Source: JAFLCA01 sp041907145 (GTDB taxonomy: Bacteria > Bdellovibrionota_C > UBA2361 > JAFLCA01). Taken from it: a DNA stretch of 5,472 bases. Shown piece after piece: positions 1 to 5,285 of the stretch. Every line of letters starts with the position of its first letter. Position 1 is the stretch's first letter. The position numbers and the translations under genes were made by a program. The stretch spans positions 1-5,472 of the forward strand of contig JAYRHW010000206.1 in the NCBI GenBank assembly GCA_041907145.1. The letters are read 5' to 3'. Under the pieces are notes generated by a model. The model had not been told where the DNA came from. It ran no database searches and was given only the letters and a program-made list of their open reading frames with translations.

Positions 1-257
1 GCTATCGGAACGAATCGCTGCGAAAGTTCCGGACTAGTAGCGAAAAGCGCGATGTCGACTCCGTCAAAGGAGCTATCATCAAGAGTCGAGACGGCCACCT
101 CCTGCCCACCGACTTGATAGAGCTCTCCGGCAGAATCCTTCGACGCCAAAAGCCGTACTTCAGAAAAGGGAAATCGACGCTGCTCGAGGACGTTAAGCAT
201 CTCGCCGCCAACAAGGCCCGTGGAGCCCACCACGGCAACAACTGGATTTTTCTTCAT
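1..257 (-). CDS. asd: Aspartate-semialdehyde dehydrogenase, N-terminal part (cut by window edge)
   Basis: Aspartate-semialdehyde dehydrogenase reduces aspartyl phosphate to aspartate semialdehyde with NADPH in the cytoplasm, the branch point to lysine/diaminopimelate, threonine and methionine. Only the first 85 codons are in the window, read from the ATG at 257-255 leftwards past base 1. Visible are the Rossmann nucleotide-binding motif (GSTGLVG, residues 11-17), the family segments LEQRRFP (24-30) and LLASKDSAG (36-44), and the strand VDIALFATSPELS (67-79), all in family order. The catalytic Cys and His would lie beyond the edge. The start is supported by the Shine-Dalgarno sequence AGAGGT on the minus strand (266-271), 8 nt before the ATG. 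A promoter-like sequence at 302-329 suggests independent transcription from the response regulator upstream. Identity is confident; completeness cannot be judged. Confidence 0.93.
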   Translation of the reverse strand, partial: MKKNPVVAVVGSTGLVGGEMLNVLEQRRFPFSEVRLLASKDSAGELYQVGGQEVAVSTLDDSSFDGVDIALFATSPELSQRFVPI

Positions 258-301
258 AAAATGCGACCTCTGATGACTATCTGAAGAGAGGGGAACCCCC
301 T

Positions 302-329
302 ATTCTAGAGCAGCACAGGACGCAGTCAA
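302..329 (-). promoter_or_regulatory. Sigma70-type promoter for asd
   Basis: On the minus strand there is TTGACT (324-329), a 16-nt spacer and TAGAAT (302-307), each 5 of 6 to the sigma70 consensus. The -35 box begins 7 bp after the response-regulator stop codon. The predicted start near 295 gives an asd leader of about 38 nt, which includes the AGAGGT ribosome binding site. A short stem (AGGGG 289-293 / CCCCT 297-301, 3-nt loop) would sit at the very 5' end of this transcript. Found by eye only. Confidence 0.55.
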
Positions 330-335
330 GCAGGC

Positions 336-776
336 CTAAAATCCATCGTCTTGCCCTGCTCGAATCCTGCGGTCGGCAAGCTCGAGTTGTCGCCGCAAAT
401 CTTCCCGATCAAGCGGCTTCGCGATCACACCGATCACGCCGGCTGAAACCGCTTGTTTGAAGTTTTCCAGATTAGGCTCCGAAGTGATAAGAAAAGCGGC
501 CTTGCTCTCAAGTAGCCCTTCCGCCGCCAGCCGCTTCAAAAGATCTACCCCAGTCTGCGAACCCGGGAACCGGAAATCGACGAAAACGATGCGGTACAAT
601 TCCGGCGCGGACTGTAAAAGGGAATACCCTTTCTCGATACTGTCAACCAATGTTATAGTGCTGTACTTGAAAATGCCTTCGAGGATCCGGCGTAGGACCG
701 TGGCAAACTGCGGATTGTCGTCCACAATAAGGATGGGCGTCTCGGGATCGAGAATTCCTTTTGGCTTGGAATTCAT
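336..776 (-). CDS. Single-domain response regulator (CheY-like receiver protein)
   Basis: A 146-residue protein that is essentially one phosphoacceptor receiver domain. In order: the acidic pair D19-D20 in ILIVDD (Mg2+ binding), phosphoacceptor D67 in VFVD, the switch Thr T98 in LITSE, and K120-P121 in VIAKP. This is the full set of receiver active-site residues, so the protein should accept phosphate from a histidine kinase or phosphotransfer protein. No DNA-binding, GGDEF or other output domain follows; about 25 residues of charged helix end the protein. It probably acts by protein-protein contact, as CheY- or Spo0F-like proteins do. No kinase gene is present in the window. The gene lies upstream of asd on the same strand (78 bp apart) and diverges from the YjeF-like/amidase pair across 108 bp. 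The ATG at 776-774 has only a weak ribosome binding site. Partner and process are unknown. Confidence 0.9.
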   Translation of the reverse strand: MNSKPKGILDPETPILIVDDNPQFATVLRRILEGIFKYSTITLVDSIEKGYSLLQSAPELYRIVFVDFRFPGSQTGVDLLKRLAAEGLLESKAAFLITSEPNLENFKQAVSAGVIGVIAKPLDREDLRRQLELADRRIRAGQDDGF

Positions 777-820
777 CGCTGCGGTCCATTAGACATGTCC
801 GGGTTTATACTACGAAGTCT

Positions 821-847
821 ATTGTAGGAGCAGCTTTTTTCTCTGAA
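821..847 (-). promoter_or_regulatory. Possible promoter of the response-regulator gene
   Basis: On the minus strand TACAAT (821-826, 5 of 6 to the -10 consensus) follows TTCAGA (842-847, 4 of 6 to -35) with a short 15-nt spacer. A start near 814 would give a leader of about 38 nt. The spacing is suboptimal, so this is tentative. It lies in the divergent intergenic region shared with the plus-strand gene at 885, where I found no convincing plus-strand promoter. Confidence 0.25.
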
Positions 848-853
848 TATCTG

Positions 854-866
854 GTAAGCCCCTTAC
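854..866 (+). repeat. Short perfect stem-loop in the leader of the YjeF-like gene
   Basis: GTAAG (854-858) and CTTAC (862-866) form a perfect 5-bp stem with a CCC loop, ending 18 nt before the ATG at 885. The gene's ribosome binding site is weak, so a structure here could affect initiation. A stem this short can easily occur by chance, and no T-run follows, so it is not a terminator. Confidence 0.25.
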
Positions 867-884
867 GCCACGCTGCAGAAACTA

Positions 885-1664
885 ATGAATTCTTCAACAC
901 TAGATTTCAAGACCAAGACCGGTACAGCATTGCCCGGCTTTACCTCTGCGCAGCTCCGGACCATGCACGAGGAATTAAAATCAAAATTGCACATGAACGA
1001 CTCGGCGCTAACCGAGGCTGCCTCCTATAGCATGGCAATGGTCGTGCGTTATGCGCTCGGCCTTTCTGCAGCAGGCGGCAAGGTTTGCGCCCTAGCCAAG
1101 GACAGCCTGGCCGGATGGGTGGCTTTGGCCGCTATTAGGCATTTGGTGAATGCAGGATGCACTGCTCATGTACTTTTTCTCCCTGAAGACGCCGGCACCA
1201 GCCAGGAAGCTGCGAGGCAACTCAAAGCCCTGGAGGCTTTGGGCGTCACGCTTACCGATGGAGGCTCTTCGCAAGAAATGGACGCGTTCACGGCGTTTCT
1301 TGGAGAAGCTCACAATATCCTATTCGGAGTATACACCCCAGGCCAAGAGTCCGAAGAGATCCTGCTCGGAATTTGCGAAGTACTTAACGAAGATAGAATT
1401 CCAGTCCACTGCATCGAGTGCCCGCCGGGCCTGAATCCCGACACCGGAATAGCTGTGCCGAGCGCCCTGTATGCCTCCTCGACCCTGTCGTTGGGGGCTC
1501 CGTTGGTGGGGCTCAACAAAGGCAAGGACTATGTCGGTCGACATTATCTCTGCGACATCTCTTTTTCGCCTGCGCTTTACAAATCTCAGGGTGCGGATTT
1601 GAGTCCACTCTTCTCGGACCAGCCCGTCATTCAGATTCTCCCCTCTGCTTCGGACGGGGCCTGA
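885..1664 (+). CDS. Degenerate YjeF N-terminal domain-like protein (NAD(P)HX epimerase fold)
   Basis: A 259-residue protein that follows the YjeF N-terminal (NnrE/AIBP) domain in layout. Residues 19-34 (FTSAQLRTMHEE...) match the usual opening helix, and LTEAASYSMAM (42-52) sits where LMExAG is expected. A Rossmann-like strand and helix end in the typical RHLVNAG (85-91). ECPPGLNPDTG (178-188) aligns with the family motif DxPSGlxxDtG, followed by LGAPLVGL (203-210) and YVGRHYLCDISF (216-227). Key residues differ: the loop GNNGGDG is replaced by SLAGWVA (74-80), the catalytic Asp position is Glu178, and the Lys of GAPKpGL is Leu207. The ADP-dependent dehydratase half of full-length YjeF/Nnr is absent. 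Classical NAD(P)HX epimerase activity is therefore doubtful. The stop is 4 bp before the amidase start, suggesting translational coupling. The ATG has a weak ribosome binding site, but the family N-terminus begins soon after it, supporting this start. Confidence 0.62.
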   Translation: MNSSTLDFKTKTGTALPGFTSAQLRTMHEELKSKLHMNDSALTEAASYSMAMVVRYALGLSAAGGKVCALAKDSLAGWVALAAIRHLVNAGCTAHVLFLPEDAGTSQEAARQLKALEALGVTLTDGGSSQEMDAFTAFLGEAHNILFGVYTPGQESEEILLGICEVLNEDRIPVHCIECPPGLNPDTGIAVPSALYASSTLSLGAPLVGLNKGKDYVGRHYLCDISFSPALYKSQGADLSPLFSDQPVIQILPSASDGA

Positions 1665-1668
1665 AAGA

Positions 1669-3090
1669 ATGACGTCAGCATTCTTGGGAGCCCGGGAAAC
1701 AGCTCGGCTAATTCGAGCTGGTAAGATTAGTTGTCAGGAGGTCGTCAAAGCCCACCTCGCGCAAATCTCTAAATTTCAGGCCAGCACAAACGCTTTGCAT
1801 GTGGTGAACGAGAAGGCCGCTCTGAAACTTGCCGAGGAACGCGACGAAGCGCTCAAACACGGTAAGCCGCTTGGTCGGCTGCACGGAGTTGTCTTTTCGG
1901 CAAAGGACAGTGTTGATATTGCAGGCCTGCCGACTACCCACGGCTCAGCGGCGGGGACAATTAAGTCCCCCGAACGAAGCTCTGTATTTGCGACTCGAGC
2001 CCTGGATGCGGGCGCTGTTTGCATCGGCAAGGCCAATATGGCCGAATATGGCAAATCATACTACACCGATAATCCCGTCACCGGGCGCAGCAATAATCCC
2101 TTTAGTCCTGAGCATTCTCCAGGAGGCTCAAGCGGTGGTGACGCCGCGGCCGTTGCTACCGGGATGGCCTCCTTTGCCCTGTGTTCGGACTCCGGCGGCT
2201 CAGTGAGAGTACCGGCCAATTTCTGCGGCCTATTTGGGCTCTACCCAACTCGAGGCATTTTTAGCGATGGAGCGAGTTCCTCACCGCCCCATGCGGTATC
2301 GGCACTATTCAGAAACTCTGGGGTGCTGGCGCGAACCATCGACGACATAGAGCTTCTCCTGAGCGCTCTCTCCGGACATGATCCCCTTGACCCCTACAGC
2401 ACCACATTCCCCACTGAGGCATTGGAAGCCAGAGTAGGCACCGGCAAGTTTCTGTTCTTTTCCGCGATGAACGGAGTCTCTTGCGATCCGGAGATCGGTC
2501 TGGCGCTGGAAACCGTGGCAAAGAAGTTTAGCCTGCTGGGACTGCAGGGAGAAAATCGCTGCCCTCCGGAGTTCGCCGCTAGCTACGAAATATTCATTCT
2601 GTTGGCCGCACAGATAAGCTTACTACTCGAAGACCTTCTAGCTATGGAGTCAGGCAAGCCGCGCGATCTGGACGGCGAAGGTCATATCATGAAGAATTTG
2701 CGGCAGCGCGTTGCGAGTGAACTTCCACCGTTGACGCCCGAGACCGTTGTACGCTGCTGGGCCAAAGTTGATCAGCTTCGCTTCTCGATTGCTCCCCTGT
2801 GGCAGCACTATGACTTCATTATTGCCCCGGTGACGGCGACTCTGCCTCCGCGTCATGGCACCTCGCTCTACAAGGTTGGGGCTCAGGAACTTCAGTCCCA
2901 GCAGGTCTTTCAATTTGCCAGCGCAGTGAATACTCTTGGACTGCCTGCCATAGCGTTCCCGACGGGATTGTCGAGAAGCGGTTTCCCCGTGGGATTGCAA
3001 ATTATTGGCCCGCGCTTCAGCGAACGCTCCTTGATTCGGGCGCTCAAAAGCGCAGGAATTCAGAACTGCCTCGCCATTCCCGGCGTATAA
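1669..3090 (+). CDS. Amidase signature family hydrolase (GatA-like)
   Basis: A 473-residue member of the amidase signature family, a normal full length. The Ser-cisSer-Lys triad is complete: K79 in SAKDS, S154 in the loop PGGSSGG (151-157) and nucleophile S178 in SGGSVRVPA (175-183). The 24-residue spacing between the two serines is that of FAAH and GatA. FCGLFGLYPTRG (185-196) and the C-terminal NTLGLPAIAFPTG...GFPVGLQIIGPRF (421-450) are also typical. Such enzymes hydrolyse small amides or esters in the cytoplasm; the substrate cannot be read from sequence. GatA of the tRNA amidotransferase is closely related, but gatC and gatB are absent and the family's GGSSGGSAA is GGSSGGDAA here, so a stand-alone hydrolase is more likely. 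It starts 4 bp after the YjeF-like gene with little ribosome binding site of its own, so translation is probably coupled. It ends facing the M50 gene. Confidence 0.9.
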   Translation: MTSAFLGARETARLIRAGKISCQEVVKAHLAQISKFQASTNALHVVNEKAALKLAEERDEALKHGKPLGRLHGVVFSAKDSVDIAGLPTTHGSAAGTIKSPERSSVFATRALDAGAVCIGKANMAEYGKSYYTDNPVTGRSNNPFSPEHSPGGSSGGDAAAVATGMASFALCSDSGGSVRVPANFCGLFGLYPTRGIFSDGASSSPPHAVSALFRNSGVLARTIDDIELLLSALSGHDPLDPYSTTFPTEALEARVGTGKFLFFSAMNGVSCDPEIGLALETVAKKFSLLGLQGENRCPPEFAASYEIFILLAAQISLLLEDLLAMESGKPRDLDGEGHIMKNLRQRVASELPPLTPETVVRCWAKVDQLRFSIAPLWQHYDFIIAPVTATLPPRHGTSLYKVGAQELQSQQVFQFASAVNTLGLPAIAFPTGLSRSGFPVGLQIIGPRFSERSLIRALKSAGIQNCLAIPGV

Positions 3091-3116
3091 CCCTGCATGA
3101 ATCTGCGCCCCGAAAG

Positions 3117-3172
3117 GTGGGCATGGTCACCTAGAGAAAAAATGTAATAAGTGCGCGACATCCATGCCCCAC
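3117..3172. repeat. Imperfect inverted repeat between convergent genes
   Basis: GTGGGCATGG (3117-3126) and CCATGCCCCAC (3162-3172) are inverted copies of 10 bp that differ by one bulged C, separated by 35 bp. They fill most of the 91-bp space between the convergent amidase and M50 genes, where a bidirectional terminator could be expected. However, no T-run follows the stem on either strand; the A6 run (3137-3142) lies inside the loop. An mRNA 3'-end stabilising stem or a protein-binding site is as likely as termination. Confidence 0.4.
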
Positions 3173-3181
3173 GATATCGCG

Positions 3182-3949
3182 TTAGATCATGAACTGCCCG
3201 GCGATGACGACGACGAGCCCCACAATCGAGAGCGCCATCAAGACCTTCATAGCCTTGCGGCGACGAGCGAGCAGCGCTTTGCCCCTTCTGTCCCCTTGAT
3301 AGAATGACATGAAGATGCTCCAAACGATTCTCCCACCGTCAAGCGGAAGCATCGGAAGCAGATTGAGCACCGCCAGCCCCATATTCAAAGTCGCGAAGAT
3401 GCGCACAACGTATGCCGGCCCCAACCGCAAAGCCTGATGGAAGCCTGCCAGGTAATCCACGAGTGACGTATTTTGCGCCAGCGGAATCCCAGCCACTTGG
3501 CTGCGCGCGTTCACGTTCCATGCGGAACGAACCAGATCTCCAAGCCCAGCGTCGTAGTCCTTGGCAGGGCCTACGAAACTGAACACCACAACGGCCAGGA
3601 TGACGTTGAAAGCGGGCCCGGCGATGAGCATCATGAGTTGCTGATGCAGGGGGTGGTTGGAAAACCAACCCCTGGCTTGCTTGACCATGGCTCGTTCAGC
3701 CGGATCAAGCTTCTTCAAATACTCAGGATCCTCGACGTCATCCCAGTCCGCCGGATCGACGTATCCTCCGATAGGCAAAAGCCTCCACGTGAAGCGCGTC
3801 GGTCCCAAGCGAACCTGGAACAGCTTCGGTCCGATCCCGACATCATACTCCTGGATCCCGATCCCGAAGGCCCGAGCAGTCCAGTAATGCCCGAGCTCAT
3901 GCCATGCGATGGCGATGAACACGACTCCAAACAGGACAATGAGCGACAC
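3182..3949 (-). CDS. Compact M50 (site-2 protease/RseP-like) membrane metalloprotease without PDZ domain
   Basis: A 255-residue membrane zinc protease of the M50 family. The zinc motif HELGH (17-21) lies in a first hydrophobic segment (about 3-25), followed by the RseP-type stretch FGIGIQEYDVGIGPKLF...LLPIGGYVDP (28-66). AGPAFN (110-115) opens the second membrane segment (about 104-127). NLLPMLPLDGG (196-206) carries the third zinc ligand, D204, and a last hydrophobic helix spans about 236-252. RseP-type proteases have one or more PDZ domains between the second and third segments and exceed about 350 residues. Here only about 60-70 residues intervene, with no PDZ-like pattern. All catalytic residues are present, so it should cleave substrates within the membrane; the substrate is unknown. 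The start is GTG (3949-3947), fixed by a consensus AAAGGAGG (3955-3962) 5 nt upstream, the strongest ribosome binding site in the window. Confidence 0.9.
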   Translation of the reverse strand: MSLIVLFGVVFIAIAWHELGHYWTARAFGIGIQEYDVGIGPKLFQVRLGPTRFTWRLLPIGGYVDPADWDDVEDPEYLKKLDPAERAMVKQARGWFSNHPLHQQLMMLIAGPAFNVILAVVVFSFVGPAKDYDAGLGDLVRSAWNVNARSQVAGIPLAQNTSLVDYLAGFHQALRLGPAYVVRIFATLNMGLAVLNLLPMLPLDGGRIVWSIFMSFYQGDRRGKALLARRRKAMKVLMALSIVGLVVVIAGQFMI

Positions 3950-3965
3950 AAAAACCTCCTTTCAT

Positions 3966-4164
3966 GAGAGTTCCTTACCCCCAGATGACCACTACCCGTA
4001 TGAAATTGTTTGCATTTGGCAGCTTGTCGCGTCGGCCCAAAGATTCGAGCAGAACGGCAAGGCGCGTAGATTCGACGCAGTATAGAGCATCCGTCGGCGC
4101 TACTAAACTGCGCATGAGGCAGCTATCTCACTGCGATTACTGGGAAGATCCAAGAATGAAGTTC
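3966..4164. other. About 200-bp non-coding gap upstream of the M50 gene
   Basis: I see no convincing gene here. Open frames crossing it have low-complexity, Arg/Ser-rich translations typical of antisense shadows. On the minus strand a possible promoter lies at 4079-4107, which would leave a leader of about 120 nt before the M50 start. At the right edge, AAGAA (4152-4156) and TTCTT (4162-4166) form a weak 5-bp stem overlapping the stop codon of the small gene at 4165. It lacks the GC-rich stem and U-run of an intrinsic terminator. Confidence 0.4.
4079..4107 (-). promoter_or_regulatory. Possible promoter upstream of the M50 gene
   Basis: On the minus strand TATACT (4079-4084, 5 of 6 to the -10 consensus) lies 17 nt after TTTAGT (4102-4107, only 3 of 6 to -35). 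The spacing is ideal but the -35 is poor. Transcription would start near 4072, giving a leader of about 120 nt before the GTG at 3949. Tentative. Confidence 0.22.
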
Positions 4165-4419
4165 TTACGAACGCGGCAGTCCGTAGAGGGTCCAGGCGAA
4201 GGCATTACCGGTGGCGGGCCTCGTGAGCATAATCTCCCAGCCATGCTGCGGCGGGGACTGCCCTCCGTCACTCAAAAGTGTAATTACCTCGCCTTCCGTA
4301 GTGCGTACCACGTCAAAGCCTTCATGCCTCTCGTCCCAAGACGAGGGACGAGTATGCGACGGGTATCTTGATGAGACGATCTCGGCAACTCTTACCTTAT
4401 GCGGAAGCTTAGGAATCAT
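4165..4419 (-). CDS. Small hypothetical protein, 84 residues
   Basis: I do not recognise this protein. The ATG at 4419-4417 starts 10 nt after the stop codon of the preceding gene and has an AGGTG-type ribosome binding site 7 nt upstream, formed partly from that stop region. This spacing favours a real, co-translated gene. The frame stays open further upstream, but using that extension would overlap the preceding gene and add a Leu/Ser/Pro-rich stretch that looks non-coding. The protein is soluble, with no signal peptide or membrane segment. A basic N-terminus (about 1-25) precedes a likely beta-rich part, FDVVRTTEGEVITLLSDGG (35-53), and a tail WEIMLTRPATGNAFAWTLYG (61-80). No Cys or known motif is visible. 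A longer open frame on the opposite strand covers the same bases but looks like a shadow. Confidence 0.5.
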   Translation of the reverse strand: MIPKLPHKVRVAEIVSSRYPSHTRPSSWDERHEGFDVVRTTEGEVITLLSDGGQSPPQHGWEIMLTRPATGNAFAWTLYGLPRS

Positions 4420-4429
4420 GTCCAAGCAC

Positions 4430-4813
4430 CTAGGCGGCGGCGGATGGAGCGACAGACTCCTCAACCTGCATTCCGAAGAACGGAGAAGGTCCGTGCTTAA
4501 CATCACGCATCATTTCGGCGGCTTCACGAGTCTCCACGGTTGACCACTGAATCTGCGGTTCCCCGCGAGCCCCAGGCTCCCCAATGACTGTGGGCACTAA
4601 AAAGAGATCGCCTGCGATGGCATCCCCCTTAGAAATCAAGCGAACAATATTGACCGGGAGCTTCTTATGCTCAGCGGTGCGCTTTGCCAGCTTACGCAGA
4701 TCTTCAATAGGTTTTCCGATGATCCACTGGTTTCTGCTTACACCGGGGCAAGCGTAAACCTCCTTGCCGTTATCGATGACTCGCTCAAGATCCATCAGGA
4801 AATCAATTGACAT
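4430..4813 (-). CDS. Hypothetical protein, 127 residues, downstream of the IHF gene
   Basis: I do not recognise the family. The sequence has normal protein composition: an acidic start (SIDFLMDLERVIDNGKE, 2-18), a patch YACPGVSRNQW (20-30), a charged helix IEDLRKLAKRTAEHKK (36-51), a hydrophobic stretch IAGDLFLVPTVIG (66-78), a helical region ETREAAEMMRD (94-104) and an Ala-rich tail ending in AAA. There is no signal peptide or membrane helix, and a single Cys. I chose the ATG at 4813-4811; the frame is also open to a TTG at 4825-4823, which would add four residues. Neither start has a good ribosome binding site. It lies 70 bp downstream of the IHF-like gene on the same strand, separated by a weak terminator-like hairpin, and 10 bp upstream of the 84-residue gene, with which it probably forms an operon. 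Confidence 0.65.
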   Translation of the reverse strand: MSIDFLMDLERVIDNGKEVYACPGVSRNQWIIGKPIEDLRKLAKRTAEHKKLPVNIVRLISKGDAIAGDLFLVPTVIGEPGARGEPQIQWSTVETREAAEMMRDVKHGPSPFFGMQVEESVAPSAAA

Positions 4814-4833
4814 GTTTGTTACCAACTAAAAGT

Positions 4834-4859
4834 AAAAACCCGCCCCAAATGAAGGAGGC
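4834..4859 (-). terminator. Weak terminator-like hairpin after the IHF-like gene
   Basis: On the minus strand, GCCTCC (4854-4859) can pair with GGGGCGGG (4839-4846) across a 7-nt loop if a G-U pair and a bulge are allowed, and a run of five T (4834-4838) follows at once. The stem is imperfect, so partial termination or attenuation between the IHF-like gene and the next gene is more plausible than a full stop. Confidence 0.35.
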
Positions 4860-4883
4860 AAGGAGAAACTGCTTTGATAAAGA

Positions 4884-5195
4884 CTAGCTCCCCGAGGCAG
4901 CCCCTGTACCTTCATCAATGGATCGATCGATGCGCTCCTTGAGCTCCTTACCGACCTTGAAGAACGGAAGCTTCTTCGGTGGAACAGAAATTTTCTCCCC
5001 CGTCTTGGGATTACGGCCCTGATAAGCCTGGTACTCCTTCACTACGAAGCTACCGAAACCGCGAATCTCGATGCGTCCGCCGTTTACCATGGTATCTCTC
5101 ATCTTCTTGTAAATGAGATTAACCACCTCTTCAGACTGCATGACATTGACACCTGACTTTTCAGCCAAACGCTCGATTAATTCCGACTTGTTCAC
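4884..5195 (-). CDS. ihfB: Integration host factor beta-like/HU family DNA-binding protein
   Basis: A 103-residue nucleoid protein that binds and bends DNA as a dimer, serving chromosome architecture, recombination and transcription. The N-terminus NKSELIERLAEKSG (2-15) is close to that of IhfB. RIEIRGFGSF (41-50) is the family core, and GRNPKTG (60-66) is the tip of the DNA-inserting arm, with the intercalating proline P63. LPFFKVGKELKERID (76-90) ends the fold. A polar tail of about 13 residues (SIDEGTGAASGS) goes beyond the usual 90-95 residues. No alpha-subunit gene is in the window, so it could be an IHF half or a homodimeric HU-like protein. The start is GTG (5195-5193) with an AAGGCAGGG stretch upstream; no better ATG fits the conserved N-terminus. 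A near-consensus promoter (5257-5285) lies about 55 nt upstream. Confidence 0.93.
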   Translation of the reverse strand: MNKSELIERLAEKSGVNVMQSEEVVNLIYKKMRDTMVNGGRIEIRGFGSFVVKEYQAYQGRNPKTGEKISVPPKKLPFFKVGKELKERIDRSIDEGTGAASGS

Positions 5196-5232
5196 GCGGC
5201 CCTGCCTTAAAAAAAGTAGTTATTACTAGTAC

Positions 5233-5247
5233 CTAAAAACTTTTTAG
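5233..5247. promoter_or_regulatory. 15-bp AT-rich palindrome at the predicted IHF transcript start (operator candidate)
   Basis: CTAAAAA (5233-5239), a central C (5240) and TTTTTAG (5241-5247) form a perfect odd palindrome. It sits about 10 nt downstream of the -10 box, at roughly +3 to +17 of the predicted transcript. The single-base centre and A/T arms suit a protein-binding operator better than an RNA hairpin. What would bind it is unknown; such symmetry can also arise by chance in AT-rich DNA. Confidence 0.35.
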
Positions 5248-5256
5248 AACGAATTT

Positions 5257-5285
5257 GTTATAGCCACCACCCATAAAGATGTCAA
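5257..5285 (-). promoter_or_regulatory. Near-consensus sigma70 promoter of the IHF-like gene
   Basis: On the minus strand there is a perfect TTGACA (5280-5285), a 17-nt spacer and TATAAC (5257-5262, 5 of 6). This is the best promoter in the window. The start near 5250 gives a leader of about 55 nt before the GTG. A/T-rich tracts upstream (about 5286-5335) could act as an UP element, consistent with high expression of a nucleoid protein. Confidence 0.72.

Noticed and set aside
2..241. Open frame on the minus strand inside the asd region
   Set aside because: It is another frame of the asd start; the frame from 257 gives a clear aspartate-semialdehyde dehydrogenase N-terminus with a ribosome binding site.
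1669..3090. Calling the amidase gatA of the Glu-tRNA(Gln) amidotransferase
   Set aside because: No gatC or gatB alongside, and the partner gene is YjeF-like; the triad is shared by the whole amidase-signature family, so the specific name is not supported.
3902..3965. Short frame from the ATG at 3965-3963 overlapping the M50 start
   Set aside because: It uses the M50 ribosome binding site as its own codons and ends after about 21 codons; there is no upstream ribosome binding site, so it is best seen as chance.
3473..3967. 164-codon plus-strand frame opposite the M50 gene
   Set aside because: It is fully antisense to a gene with intact HELGH, GPxxN and LDGG motifs; its translation is a shadow.
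4152..4166. AAGAA/TTCTT stem at the stop of the 84-residue gene as a terminator
   Set aside because: The stem is only 5 A/T-rich base pairs and no T-run follows on the minus strand.
3964..4371. 135-codon plus-strand frame across the gap and the 84-residue gene
   Set aside because: The translation is Arg/Ser-rich with no protein-like pattern, it has no ribosome binding site, and it runs antisense to better-supported signals.
4211..4543. 110-codon plus-strand frame over the two small genes
   Set aside because: Low-complexity shadow translation (Ser/Gly-rich) overlapping two minus-strand genes with better starts and spacing.
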